Part shown: positions 18,192-26,886 of the stretch, piece after piece
Position numbering within the stretch: position 1 is the first letter of the stretch
Layout of the letters: each line of letters starts with the position of its first letter
NCBI GenBank assembly: GCA_964390555.1
Contig: CAYMJU010000125.1
Location: 1 to 64,000, forward strand
Length of the DNA stretch: 64,000 nt
DNA from: CAVTWS01 sp964390555
GTDB taxonomy: Bacteria; Actinomycetota; Acidimicrobiia; Acidimicrobiales; SHLQ01
Reading direction: 5' to 3'
Notes under the pieces: model-generated
The model's database searches: none
What the model was told of the DNA's origin: nothing
Seen by the model: only the letters and a program-made list of their open reading frames with translations
Made by a program: the position numbers and the translations under genes

Positions 18192-19076
18192 TCACGGCGC
18201 GGCCAGCATGACCGGGTCAGGCAAGGCGATCCCCGCGAACAGGTCGTCCTCGACCGACTCGGCGTCGACCCTCGACCGGGCGAGCATGTAGTCGTCATAG
18301 GGGTGGGCCTTGACGGCCACATCGTCGGGCAGACCGAACCAGAACTTGTTCCGGGGATCGACCTGGGTGGCGTGCGCCCGTAGCGCAGCTGACCGGATGC
18401 CGTACCAGTCGGCGATGTCGATCCTCGTCGTGATCCCGTCGTCGTTCGAGGGTCTGGTGAACCAGGCGTCGTTGTACGGCGACTCGATGCCAAGATCGAG
18501 GTAGGCGTCGTGCAGCGCCTGGACCCGCAACCGCGACCACACCGTGTAGTAGAGCTTGAACGGCGTCCACGGTGCCCCGAGCTCGGGCCGCCACGCGGGA
18601 TCGCCGGACCGGTCGAACGCTGGAACGCTGATCTCGTTCACGCGCACGTGGTCGGGGTGGCGGTAGCCCTGCTGGTCGTCGGGGTAGGTGATGATGACGT
18701 GGGGGCGGAAGCGACGCAGGATCGTGACCAGGCGGCCGACGGCCTCGTCGAGGTCGGCGCGGTGGAACGAGTCGGGGTGATCGTTCGCCGGCGATTCGGG
18801 CATGCCCGAATCGCGGTAGCCGAGCATCTCGAGCTCGTCATATCCGATGATCGTCCTCGACAGCTCCAGCTCGGCGCGGCGGATCGCTGGCAGCCGGTCG
18901 GCGATGTGGGCCAAGTCGACATCGGGGTTCTGGATGTCGCCCTCTTCCCCGCCGGTACAGCACACGAGCAGCGACCGGACCCCTGCCTGGTGGTACTTGG
19001 CGACCGTGCTAGCGCCCTTGGATGCCTCGTCGTCGGGGTGGGCGTGCACACTGAGGAGTCGATAGCCGGCGCTCAC
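18192..19076 (-). CDS. mca: Mycothiol conjugate amidase Mca (LmbE/PIG-L family)
   Basis: Zinc amidase that cleaves mycothiol S-conjugates to mercapturic acids for export, a detoxification step in actinobacteria. It has 294 residues from GTG 19076, the size of mycobacterial Mca. Zinc-site motifs are HAHPDDE near the N-terminus and YPDDQQGYRHPDHVRV in the centre; TIIGYDELEMLGYRDSGMP and EEGDIQNP are typical of Mca/MshB. The C-terminal half (KLYYTVWSRLR, AHATQVDPRNKFWFGLP) is the Mca type rather than the shorter MshB. Implies the organism makes mycothiol. Confidence 0.9.
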   Translation of the reverse strand: MSAGYRLLSVHAHPDDEASKGASTVAKYHQAGVRSLLVCCTGGEEGDIQNPDVDLAHIADRLPAIRRAELELSRTIIGYDELEMLGYRDSGMPESPANDHPDSFHRADLDEAVGRLVTILRRFRPHVIITYPDDQQGYRHPDHVRVNEISVPAFDRSGDPAWRPELGAPWTPFKLYYTVWSRLRVQALHDAYLDLGIESPYNDAWFTRPSNDDGITTRIDIADWYGIRSAALRAHATQVDPRNKFWFGLPDDVAVKAHPYDDYMLARSRVDAESVEDDLFAGIALPDPVMLAAP

Positions 19077-19087
19077 GACAATCGAGA

Positions 19088-20329
19088 CTACCGGTCGCTC
19101 TCGGTGGTCAGGGGTTCGAGCTCGATCTCGCCGGTGTCGTCGTCGACCCACAGCCGGTAGCCGCACATGAGCGCCAGCTTCTCGCGCCCTTCCTCGGGAC
19201 CTTTGGCGAGCAACTCGTCGCCGACCCGCAACCGGACGTTGCCGCGGGGGCGGTACACGTAACTGCCGGCACGACGGATGGCGAGCACCTGGAAGCCGGG
19301 CTCGATGTTCAAGTGCAACTCGGCGAGCGACTTGTCGACAACGCCTGCGTTCACTGCCACCGGCATGCGCACGACCACCTCGTCGCTGTCGCCGAGCGCA
19401 ATTCCGAGGATGGGGTGCACTTCCTCCTGACGCTCGATCAACCACACCATCTGGTTGGCCTGGTCACCGATGTCCTCGGCGGCCTGGCTCAGGTGGAGCA
19501 AGCCGCGAAGCGGGCCAGGATCGGCGTCGGGGTTGCGGGCGGCCCGCAGGACCCACAACTCGAGGCGATCCTTCATCTCGTCGAGGCGGTCCTCGAGATG
19601 GCGGACCTCAGCGGCCAAGCCGACGTCGGCGAGAACCAGGGCCGAGTAAGCCAGGCCGACAGCGGCTTCGGAGACGTTCTTCATCTCGACAAGCACATCG
19701 ACGGCCCGGTCGAGGTCGGTCATGGTCGGGCCGTCGCCTGCACGCGGCGGTTGCCAGACCGGCGCCGACGCCAACTCGCGGAGCCGCCCGATCCCCGCGG
19801 GAGAACCGCGCAGGAACAGCACGTCGCCGGGGACGAGGACCGTGTCGCCATCTACATCGGTGATCCACTCGCGGCCCCGGCGAACGGCGACCACCCGCAT
19901 GCCAGCCGCGACCGGTAGCTCCAGGGCCGCCAGCTCGCGATTCGCCATGTGCGACTCGGAGCTCACCAGGACGCGGTGGCTCACCTCCTCGGCCTCGGTG
20001 AGGTCGGCCACCAGCTCGCGCGGGATGCCCAGCCGGTGGGTGACGATGCGCGCGATGTCGACGGCGTCGTCGGCGATACGGGCGATGGCCGAGATCACCT
20101 GGAGTACCGAGGCCATGCCTTCGGCCTCCTTGGGTCTTCGGGCGCCGAGCACGCAGACCGTGCGCATGTCGTGGACGAGCTCGAGCATGTGATCCTCGAG
20201 CTCGGTGACCTCTTCGGCCATGTCCGGATCGCCGAAGTACAGCGCGGCGTAGGCCACGTCGACCATCAGCTCACTCAGGTCTTTGGCTTCCGCGAGCATC
20301 GCTCGTAGGTTGCGGGGTCTGTCGTCCAT
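19088..20329 (-). CDS. Duplicated PhoU-TrkA_C domain protein (transport regulator)
   Basis: A 413-residue soluble protein made of two similar halves, each a PhoU-like helical domain followed by a TrkA_C (RCK C-terminal) domain. Half one: LRAMLAEAKDLSELMVDVAYAAL... then MRVVAVRRGREWI..DGDTVLVPGDVLFLRG. Half two: VDVLVEMKNVSEAAVGLAYSAL... then FQVLAIRRAGSYVYRPRGNVRLRVGDELLAKG. Start ATG 20329 with AGGA four bases before. It follows the MgtE-like membrane gene by 55 bp, so it most likely senses a ligand and gates or regulates that transporter. Confidence 0.82.
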   Translation of the reverse strand: MDDRPRNLRAMLAEAKDLSELMVDVAYAALYFGDPDMAEEVTELEDHMLELVHDMRTVCVLGARRPKEAEGMASVLQVISAIARIADDAVDIARIVTHRLGIPRELVADLTEAEEVSHRVLVSSESHMANRELAALELPVAAGMRVVAVRRGREWITDVDGDTVLVPGDVLFLRGSPAGIGRLRELASAPVWQPPRAGDGPTMTDLDRAVDVLVEMKNVSEAAVGLAYSALVLADVGLAAEVRHLEDRLDEMKDRLELWVLRAARNPDADPGPLRGLLHLSQAAEDIGDQANQMVWLIERQEEVHPILGIALGDSDEVVVRMPVAVNAGVVDKSLAELHLNIEPGFQVLAIRRAGSYVYRPRGNVRLRVGDELLAKGPEEGREKLALMCGYRLWVDDDTGEIELEPLTTESDR

Positions 20330-20384
20330 CAGTCCTCGTTGGTCGCGATGGTAGGTGAATTGATCCGGCGCGGCGCGGGGTTCA

Positions 20385-21632
20385 TCACACGACCCCCAGG
20401 CCCACAGCCACGAAGATGAAGCTGAAGACGCCGACGAAATCGAGCGTCGCGGTGACCAGCGGTATCCCGTAGGTGTCGGGATCGGCGCCGAGGCGCATGG
20501 CGCCCATGGTCCCGTAGTAGGCCACGACAACGACGGCAAGCGTCGAGAGGATCCCGCCGAGCACCGACACGAGCAGCATGTCCACGAGCCCTGGGCCTGC
20601 GTGGTCGGTAAGGAGACCGCCCAGGTGGGCGACCACGCCGAGGATCGTGAACGCCGGCAGGGCGAGGGTGGCGACCTGGATGAGGTCGCGGCGAGCGAGG
20701 CGGCCCGGCAACGTCGTGGGCTCGACGAGGCCGAGGTGGAACTTGGTCGACAGCCGGCTCGACAAGATGCCGCCGAGCGCACCGGCGGTCTCGAGGTAGC
20801 CGGGGAGCAAGATGAGCAGTGCCGGCAAGACCTTGAAGGCGTCGAGGCGTTTCTCGATCGTGATGCCGGCGATGAGATCCATCGACCCCGCGACCGCGAG
20901 GACCGGCAGGGACTCCTTGACGATGCGGGACATCTCGTCGAGCCCCGATCGGAGAGCGGCGACCATCGAAATCGCTGCGAGCACGCCGGCCACGATCGCC
21001 AGCGACGGCGTAACCCAACCTTGTCCTGCGACGAGCGTGGCCAACACGAGCGCGGGCACGGTGACCACATCGCCGACGGCGGTTATGAGCGGTGCCACAA
21101 CGTTGTCGAGGTCCCACGCCTGACGCTCCGCGACCGCGGCCAGTGCCAACGTGATGACAAGCACGATGAGCGATGCCAGCACACCACCGGTGAGGGAAAT
21201 GGCGACGAAGTCTGCCAGCGACATGGTCCCCGGCAGGTCGAACGCGATCGACGCCAACTTCGCCAGCGCCGCGAGCGCCACCGACATCGTGATCGTGAGG
21301 CACGCCGCGGCCAGCACGTTCTGACCGACCACGGTGTCGAACCGGCGAGCCAGCGTGAACGTGCCGGTGTGGATGGTGGTGCCGAGACGACTCCCGAGCG
21401 CCCCGAAGATGTTGCCACGCAGCCCGATCGCGGCAGGCACAAGTAGGAGCAGCCCAGGGAACGCCTCCAGCCGGCCGGTCGCCGAGGCAAGCGTGAGACC
21501 GGCCACCAAGCTGGCCATACCCGACAACGTGAGGGCAGTGAAACTCTGCGCGGCGTCGCCGACGTCGGCTCCGAGCAACGCTCGCAGCAGCCGCCTAACC
21601 CCTCTCGGGGCGCGATTCTTCAGCCGGGCCAT
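20385..21632 (-). CDS. MgtE/SLC41-like divalent cation transporter with two MgtE membrane domains
   Basis: A 415-residue integral membrane protein with about ten hydrophobic helices and no N-terminal CBS/MgtE-N domain. Two copies of the MgtE pore domain are visible: PAAIGLRGNIFGALGSRL...TTIH in the first half and LLPGYLETAGALGGILSSRL...STKFH in the second, as in eukaryotic SLC41 carriers. It probably moves Mg2+ or another divalent cation. The soluble gating function seems to be supplied by the PhoU/TrkA_C gene next to it. ATG 21632 preferred over TTG 21641. Confidence 0.83.
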   Translation of the reverse strand: MARLKNRAPRGVRRLLRALLGADVGDAAQSFTALTLSGMASLVAGLTLASATGRLEAFPGLLLLVPAAIGLRGNIFGALGSRLGTTIHTGTFTLARRFDTVVGQNVLAAACLTITMSVALAALAKLASIAFDLPGTMSLADFVAISLTGGVLASLIVLVITLALAAVAERQAWDLDNVVAPLITAVGDVVTVPALVLATLVAGQGWVTPSLAIVAGVLAAISMVAALRSGLDEMSRIVKESLPVLAVAGSMDLIAGITIEKRLDAFKVLPALLILLPGYLETAGALGGILSSRLSTKFHLGLVEPTTLPGRLARRDLIQVATLALPAFTILGVVAHLGGLLTDHAGPGLVDMLLVSVLGGILSTLAVVVVAYYGTMGAMRLGADPDTYGIPLVTATLDFVGVFSFIFVAVGLGVV

Positions 21633-21671
21633 TGCGCCCAAGTGTGCACCGGGGCCGCCTACGCTTGGGGC

Positions 21672-22286
21672 ATGGTTCTGCGCCGGTCGGCCCGGATTCG
21701 ACCGGTGGGCGTCGTGCTGCTCGGTTTCGGCCTGCTCGCGGCCTGCTCGACGAGTGGACGCGACCTCGAACCCCCCGCCTTCGCCGCGCCAGTCGTGGCC
21801 CCTGTCGCAGGCTCGATTCCCGTGGCGCCGCTGGTCACCGGGGTCGGCGGGTTCTCCCTCTCACTTCGCCGTTTCGAGCCCGGAACGGCGATCGACGAGG
21901 AGCACACCCTCCGTGGCGGGAACGAGATCCCGCCGCTGGAGTGGTCGGCGGTTCCGGTGGAAACGGCCGAGCTGGCCATCACCCTGCAGGACTTCGATCT
22001 CGACGGCCAGTACCGCTGGGTGCTGATCGGCGTACCGCCGACCGAGCCGGGCCTCACCGGCGGTCTTCTACCCGTCGGCTCGCGGAGCATCGAGACGTTG
22101 CTCGGCGACGGCTACCAGGGTCCGGCCGCGCCCCTTGGCGTCGCCCACCGCTACGTGTTCACGATCTACGCCCTCGACAGCGCACTCAACGTGGCCGAGG
22201 GGGTTACGGACTCCGAGGTCATCGAGCAGATCGGTCAACACGCCATCGCCACCGCCTCGATCACCGCCACCCACACCGGCACCTGA
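21672..22286 (+). CDS. YbhB/YbcL (Raf kinase inhibitor/PEBP-like) lipoprotein
   Basis: A 204-residue predicted lipoprotein: signal MVLRRSARIRPVGVVLLGFG with lipobox LAAC at Cys25, then a PEBP-fold domain. Family blocks GNEIPPLEWSAVP, ELAITLQDFDLDGQYRWVLIGVPP and YVFTIYALD are visible. The usual HWVL histidine is replaced by RWVL, so ligand binding may differ. Divergent from the MgtE-like gene with 39 bp between starts. Function unknown. Confidence 0.75.
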   Translation: MVLRRSARIRPVGVVLLGFGLLAACSTSGRDLEPPAFAAPVVAPVAGSIPVAPLVTGVGGFSLSLRRFEPGTAIDEEHTLRGGNEIPPLEWSAVPVETAELAITLQDFDLDGQYRWVLIGVPPTEPGLTGGLLPVGSRSIETLLGDGYQGPAAPLGVAHRYVFTIYALDSALNVAEGVTDSEVIEQIGQHAIATASITATHTGT

Positions 22287-22429
22287 CAGTTGACGCGGCC
22301 GTGCTGTTCGGCAAACCCGATTAGCACCCCGGCAAACCACGATCTGCTACGCATCGTCGAGTGGTTCGACGACAACCCGAGATGCATCGATGTCTCCGCG
22401 GAAGCGCAAGTTTCCTCGACCGATCTCGT

Positions 22430-25400
22430 TCATCGGAAGTCGCGGGACCGGGGGGTGGTGCCGGTGAGGAGGGGGTCGATGCGTTCGGCGACCACGTTGA
22501 CCACGCCTTCGGCGTTCTCTACCCAACCGCGGATCAACAGTGCCGGGGCCGACCGCACGACCTTGCTGTAGTGCAGCCACGCCCCCTTCGACACCACCAC
22601 GTTGATCAGCCCCGTCTCGTCCTCGAGGTTCACGAACGTCGTGCCCCCAGCCGTCGCCGGGCGCTGGCGGTGCGTCACCACCCCGGCCACCGTCACCTTG
22701 GCCCGGTCCTCCAACGACAACAACCGGTTCGCCGGCACCACCCCCAAGCGGTCGAGCTCGACCCGGAAGAACCGGGTGGGGTGCCCGTCGGGCGACACCC
22801 CGGTCGCCCACAGATCGGCATGGGCCAGCTCGCGGTCGGACAACCCCGGCAACGTCGGCGCCTCGACCCCGGTCACGATCCCCGGCAGGCGATCGGGTCC
22901 GGTCTGCGCCACGGCCCCGGCCTGCCACAGTGCCTCGCGCCGGTCGATCCCGAAGCACTCCGTGAACGCCCCGGCCGTCGCCATCGCCTCGAGCACCGGC
23001 AGGGTCACCCCCGGCACCCGGCGGCGTAGATCCTCGACGGACACATACGGCCGCCCCGCGGCGATCGCTTCGGCCAGATCGGACCCCACGTGGCGCACCG
23101 ACCCGATCCCCAACCGCACCGCCGGCCCCTCGACCCCCCATCGCTCCGGCAGCTCACCCACCGCCGCCGAACCCGGCACCCCCCACCGCACCGTGCCCCC
23201 CGGCCCCAACAGCGTGGCCTCACCCGCGGCCGGCCATGCCAGCGTCGCGCCGGCCGCCGACGCGTTGAGGTCGGGGGTGAGCACCGTCACCCCGTGGCGG
23301 CGAGCGTCTTGCACCAGCGAATGCGGCGAGTAGAACCCCATCGGCTGAGCATTGAGGAGCGCAGCGCAGAACGCGGCCGGGAAGTACCGCTTGATCCAAG
23401 ACGACGAGTACACGAGATAGGCGAAGCTCACCGAATGGCTCTCGGGGAAGCCGTAGTTCGCGAACGCCGCCAGCTTCTCCCAGATCTGCTCGCCGACGTC
23501 GGGACCGATGCCGCGCTCGGCCATGCCGGCGAAGAACCGGGCCCGCAGCCGCTCCATCCGCTCCCGGCTGCGTTTGGACCCCATGGCCTGGCGCAACTGG
23601 TCGGCTTCGGCCGCCGTGAACCCGCCGACATCGATCGCCATCTGCATCAGCTGCTCCTGGAACAGCGGGATGCCGAGCGTCTTGGCCAACGCCTTTTCGA
23701 GCAGTGGATGCAGGTACGTGACCGGCTCGCGCCCGTTGCGGCGCCGGATGTACGGATGCACCGACCCGCCCTGGATCGGGCCCGGCCGGATGAGCGCCAC
23801 CTCGACCACCAGGTCGTAGAACGTGCGCGGCCGCAACCGCGGCAACGTGGCCATCTGGGCCCGGCTCTCGATCTGGAACACCCCGACCGTGTCGGCCCGG
23901 CACAACATGTCGTACACCTCGGGGTCCTGGGGCAGCTCGGCCAGGTCGAGGGCCAACCCGTGGTTCTCGTCGATCAGGTCGACGGCGTAGTGCAACGCCG
24001 ACAGCATCCCGAGCCCCAGCAGATCGAACTTCACCAGCCCCACCGCCGCGCAATCGTCCTTGTCCCACTGCAAGACGCTGCGGTTCTCCATACGGGCCCA
24101 CTCGACCGGGCACACCTCGACCACCGGCCGGTCGCAGATCACCATGCCCCCCGAGTGGATACCCAGGTGCCGTGGAAAGTTCTCCACCTCGGCCGCCAGC
24201 GCCACCACGTCGGCCGGCACCTCGTCGTCGCTCGGCGTAGCCACATCGAGCGGCGCGCCGAACCTCGGGTCGGGACCGATCTGGTGAGGGCCGGCCAATG
24301 GCCCCGGTCGCGCGTTCGCGTTGATACCTGGGCGCCGATAATCCGGCGCTGTGACCCCTGGGCGCCGATAATCCGGCGCTGTGACCCCTGGGCGCCGATA
24401 ATCCGGCGCCGTGACCCCTGGGCGCCGATAATCCGGCGCTGTGACCCCTGGGCGCCGATAATCCGGCGCCGCACACTTGTCGCCGAGTGAGGCCCAGCGA
24501 TCCACCGATTTGGCGAAGGCGTCCTGCTGGCCGGTGGCGTAGCCGAGGGCCTTGGCCATGTCGCGGATCGCCGAGCGCGACCGATACGTGATCACGTTGG
24601 CGACCTGGGCGGTGTGGTGGCGGCCGTAGCGCTCGTAGACGTACTGGATGACCTCCTCGCGGCGGTCGCTCTCGATGTCGAGGTCGATGTCGGGCGGGCC
24701 GTCGCGCTCGGGCGACAGGAACCGCTCGAACAGCAACCCCAGCTTCACCGCGTCGGCCTTGGTGATGCCGAGGGCGAAGCACACCGCCGAGTTCGCCGCC
24801 GAACCGCGACCCTGGCAGAAGATGTCGGAGCGACGGCAGAAGTCGACGATGTCCCACACCACGAGGAAGTAGCCCGCGAAACCGAGCTGCTCGATGAGGG
24901 CCAGCTCGTGGTCGATCTGGGCCCACGCCCCCGGCGTGCGCTCGGCCTGGCGGGGGCCGTAGTAACGCTCCGCACCCATCTCGGTGAGCGCTCGCAACCA
25001 CGACATCTCGTCGTGACTGGGCGGGCACGGGTACGGCGGGAGCGACGGCGCCACCAGCCGCAGGTCGAACGCACACGCCCGGCCCAACTCGGCGGCCCGC
25101 TCGACCACGCCCGGATAGCGGGCGAAGCGCGCCGCCTGCTCGGCCCCCGACCGCAGGTGGGCGGCTGCGCCCGCCGGCAGCCAGCCGTCGATCTCGTCGA
25201 GGCTGCGCCGGGCCCGTACCGCCGCCAGCGCGGTGGCCAGCCGGCGGCGTGACGGGGCGTGGTAGTGCACGGCGTTGGTGGCGACCGGCTCGACCCCGAG
25301 CCCGAGCGCCACCTGGGCGAGGGCGTCGTTGCGAACCGTGTCGAGGGGCTGGCCGTGGTCCCACAGCTCGACGGCCACGTTGGCCCCCCCGAACCGGTCG

Positions 25401-26083
25401 ACCAGCTCGCCGAGGCACCGCCGGGCCGCGGCCGGGCCGCTCTGTTCGAGGGCCACGTTCACCATCCCCTTGCGGCACCCGGTCATCACCATCCAGTGGT
25501 CGCCCGTGCCGGCGCCGCCCAGTTCGGTGAGCCGGTCGAGGGTGACCCACGGCGCCGTCTTCTGCCCGGCGAGCTGGGACTCGCTGACCGCCCGGGCCAG
25601 GCGGGCGTAGCCGGTCGGGTCGCGGGCCAACACGATCAGGTGCTCCCCCGCCGGGTCGGCCTCGCCCACCGCCAGCGCGGCGTTCTTCCCCGCCTCCCAG
25701 CGGCCGAGGGTGAGCTCGGTGCCGAACACGGTGCGCAGGCCGTGGGCCCGGGCCGCCTCGGCGAAGCGGACGATGCCGTAGAAGCCGTTGTGGTCGGTGA
25801 GCGCCAACCCTTCGAGCCCGAGGCGCACGGCCTCTTCGACCAGCTCCTCGGCGTGCGATGCCCCGTCGAGGAAGCTGAAGTTCGAGTGGCAGTGCAACTC
25901 GGCGTACGGCACCGTAGGTGCCCCATGTGGCGGCACCGTAGGTCGCGCCTCGTAGGCCGCCCGCTTGCGCGACCATGCCGGGCTGTCGCCGCCGTCGCCG
26001 ACAAGTGGCGCTTTGGAGGTTGGCCGGCCGCTCAGCTTGCGTTCGAGCTCGGACCACGACACCGAGGGGTTCCCGAACGACAT
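22430..26083 (-). CDS. dnaE2: Error-prone DNA polymerase DnaE2 (ImuC) with a repeat-bearing insertion
   Basis: Alpha-type C-family DNA polymerase used for damage-induced, mutagenic translesion synthesis. 1217 residues, roughly 100 more than usual. The N-terminal PHP domain starts at PYAELHCHSNFSFLDGASHAEEL; the catalytic palm motif PDIDLDIESD lies near residue 465; FPRHLGIHSGGM and VFQIESRAQM follow; the C-terminus has an OB-fold (KVTVAGVVTHRQRPAT). DnaE2-specific signatures are the N-terminal SWSELERKLSG and the lack of the replicative polymerase's C-terminal tail. Residues 538-584 are five copies of APDYRRPGVT, placed in the thumb region between palm segments. A LexA box lies just upstream. 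No imuA/imuB genes are adjacent. Confidence 0.93.
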   Translation of the reverse strand: MSFGNPSVSWSELERKLSGRPTSKAPLVGDGGDSPAWSRKRAAYEARPTVPPHGAPTVPYAELHCHSNFSFLDGASHAEELVEEAVRLGLEGLALTDHNGFYGIVRFAEAARAHGLRTVFGTELTLGRWEAGKNAALAVGEADPAGEHLIVLARDPTGYARLARAVSESQLAGQKTAPWVTLDRLTELGGAGTGDHWMVMTGCRKGMVNVALEQSGPAAARRCLGELVDRFGGANVAVELWDHGQPLDTVRNDALAQVALGLGVEPVATNAVHYHAPSRRRLATALAAVRARRSLDEIDGWLPAGAAAHLRSGAEQAARFARYPGVVERAAELGRACAFDLRLVAPSLPPYPCPPSHDEMSWLRALTEMGAERYYGPRQAERTPGAWAQIDHELALIEQLGFAGYFLVVWDIVDFCRRSDIFCQGRGSAANSAVCFALGITKADAVKLGLLFERFLSPERDGPPDIDLDIESDRREEVIQYVYERYGRHHTAQVANVITYRSRSAIRDMAKALGYATGQQDAFAKSVDRWASLGDKCAAPDYRRPGVTAPDYRRPGVTAPDYRRPGVTAPDYRRPGVTAPDYRRPGINANARPGPLAGPHQIGPDPRFGAPLDVATPSDDEVPADVVALAAEVENFPRHLGIHSGGMVICDRPVVEVCPVEWARMENRSVLQWDKDDCAAVGLVKFDLLGLGMLSALHYAVDLIDENHGLALDLAELPQDPEVYDMLCRADTVGVFQIESRAQMATLPRLRPRTFYDLVVEVALIRPGPIQGGSVHPYIRRRNGREPVTYLHPLLEKALAKTLGIPLFQEQLMQMAIDVGGFTAAEADQLRQAMGSKRSRERMERLRARFFAGMAERGIGPDVGEQIWEKLAAFANYGFPESHSVSFAYLVYSSSWIKRYFPAAFCAALLNAQPMGFYSPHSLVQDARRHGVTVLTPDLNASAAGATLAWPAAGEATLLGPGGTVRWGVPGSAAVGELPERWGVEGPAVRLGIGSVRHVGSDLAEAIAAGRPYVSVEDLRRRVPGVTLPVLEAMATAGAFTECFGIDRREALWQAGAVAQTGPDRLPGIVTGVEAPTLPGLSDRELAHADLWATGVSPDGHPTRFFRVELDRLGVVPANRLLSLEDRAKVTVAGVVTHRQRPATAGGTTFVNLEDETGLINVVVSKGAWLHYSKVVRSAPALLIRGWVENAEGVVNVVAERIDPLLTGTTPRSRDFR
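24331..24470 (-). repeat. Five tandem 30-bp palindromic repeats inside dnaE2
   Basis: On the plus strand the unit starts GGCGCCGATAATCCGGCGCT and continues GTGACCCCTG; units begin at 24331, 24361, 24391, 24421 and 24451 (the last is truncated after 20 bases). Within each, GGCGCCG and CGGCGCC form a 7-bp inverted repeat around ATAATC. The period is a multiple of three, so the polymerase frame stays open and gains APDYRRPGVT units. Copies differ only at one T/C position, which implies recent expansion. Confidence 0.97.
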
Positions 26084-26096
26084 CGACCCATGGTAG

Positions 26097-26110
26097 CGAA
26101 CATGCGTTCG
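26097..26110 (-). promoter_or_regulatory. LexA (SOS) box upstream of dnaE2
   Basis: CGAACATGCGTTCG (minus strand CGAACGCATGTTCG) matches the Gram-positive/actinobacterial LexA consensus GAAC-N4-GTTC exactly. It lies 14 bp before the dnaE2 ATG at 26083, where LexA would block transcription. SOS control of dnaE2 is established in mycobacteria; its use here is inferred from the site. Confidence 0.85.
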
Positions 26111-26133
26111 TCAACCAAGCGTGGCGTGGGCGA

Positions 26134-26721
26134 CTAGTCGAGAGGCGTGGATGCGGGAGGAATGGGCACGTCGAACGCGTTGAGGATCGTGGACACCGTG
26201 CCGTAGAAGCCGACGAGGGCGACCAGCTCGAAGGTGCCTCGCTCGTCGAACCGGTCGAGCAGCTCGCTGTAGGTCGAGTCGTCGAGCCCCACCACGCTCA
26301 CGAGCTGCGTTGCGGCGCGGTAGACCAGCCCCTCGTCACCGGCGAGAGCGGGCACCTCGCGTCGCGCGATGGCAGCGATCACGTCGTCGGCCACCCCGAC
26401 CTCCGCGGCGATGCGGGCGTGGGCGAACCACTCGTACTGCGCCGTGGTGTGGCGGGCCACGACGAGGATCGCCAACTCGCGAAGCGGAGCCGGCAACGCG
26501 GTGTCGAAACGGAGCGCCTCGCCGAGCGCGGCCAGGCGGGCTCCGATCACGGGGCTGCGGAGGTACGAATCGAATGGGCCGACCAGGCTCCCATCAGCCG
26601 CGGTCAAGCCGCCGACACCCCGGTGAGCGCCCACCCGGCGCCCGCCCACGACATCGTCGTACAGCGCCCGCTGTTCCGCATCGAGGCGAGCGGGGGTCAG
26701 GGGTGTCAGTCGAAGGGCCAC
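26134..26721 (-). CDS. Carboxymuconolactone decarboxylase (CMD/AhpD-like) family protein
   Basis: From GTG 26721 it has 195 residues with the CMD helical fold: LRFDTALPAPLRELAILVVARHTTAQYEWFAHARIAAEVG is the core. It lacks the CxxC of AhpD peroxidase partners, so an AhpD-type redox role is unlikely. The C-terminal half ELLDRFDERGTFELVALVGFYGTVSTILNAFDVPIP is typical of the longer actinobacterial members. Transcribed away from the SDR at 26887. Its substrate is unknown. Confidence 0.75.
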   Translation of the reverse strand: MALRLTPLTPARLDAEQRALYDDVVGGRRVGAHRGVGGLTAADGSLVGPFDSYLRSPVIGARLAALGEALRFDTALPAPLRELAILVVARHTTAQYEWFAHARIAAEVGVADDVIAAIARREVPALAGDEGLVYRAATQLVSVVGLDDSTYSELLDRFDERGTFELVALVGFYGTVSTILNAFDVPIPPASTPLD

Positions 26722-26784
26722 GAAGCCGGAGCGTAGTTCCGGGCCCTTGCGAGCAGGCGATCGACTTCGGTCCGAACCGTGGTT

Positions 26785-26807
26785 GTCGCCTTGCTCCGCA
26801 AGGCGAC
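26785..26807 (+). repeat. Perfect 10-bp stem hairpin
   Basis: GTCGCCTTGC-TCC-GCAAGGCGAC in the gap between the divergent CMD and SDR genes. It recalls the hairpin core of the dispersed repeat (TTGTCGCCT...AGGCGA..GAG on the minus strand of copies A and B) but flanking similarity is weak. No T-run follows, so it is not a clear terminator. Confidence 0.5.
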
Positions 26808-26886
26808 AGAGCGCGTTGCTTGCTGGGTCGCCTCGTCTACCGGCTCGGCTCATGGCCACTACTGTCGGCCTCATGAGACTCGGGCC

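Noticed and set aside
24331..24470. CRISPR array
   Set aside because: The units are contiguous 30-bp repeats with no unique spacers and lie in frame inside a protein gene.
22430..26114. Long alternative frame covering most of dnaE2 in another phase
   Set aside because: The dnaE2 frame carries PHP, palm and OB-fold motifs; the other frame is arginine- and glycine-rich without any family.
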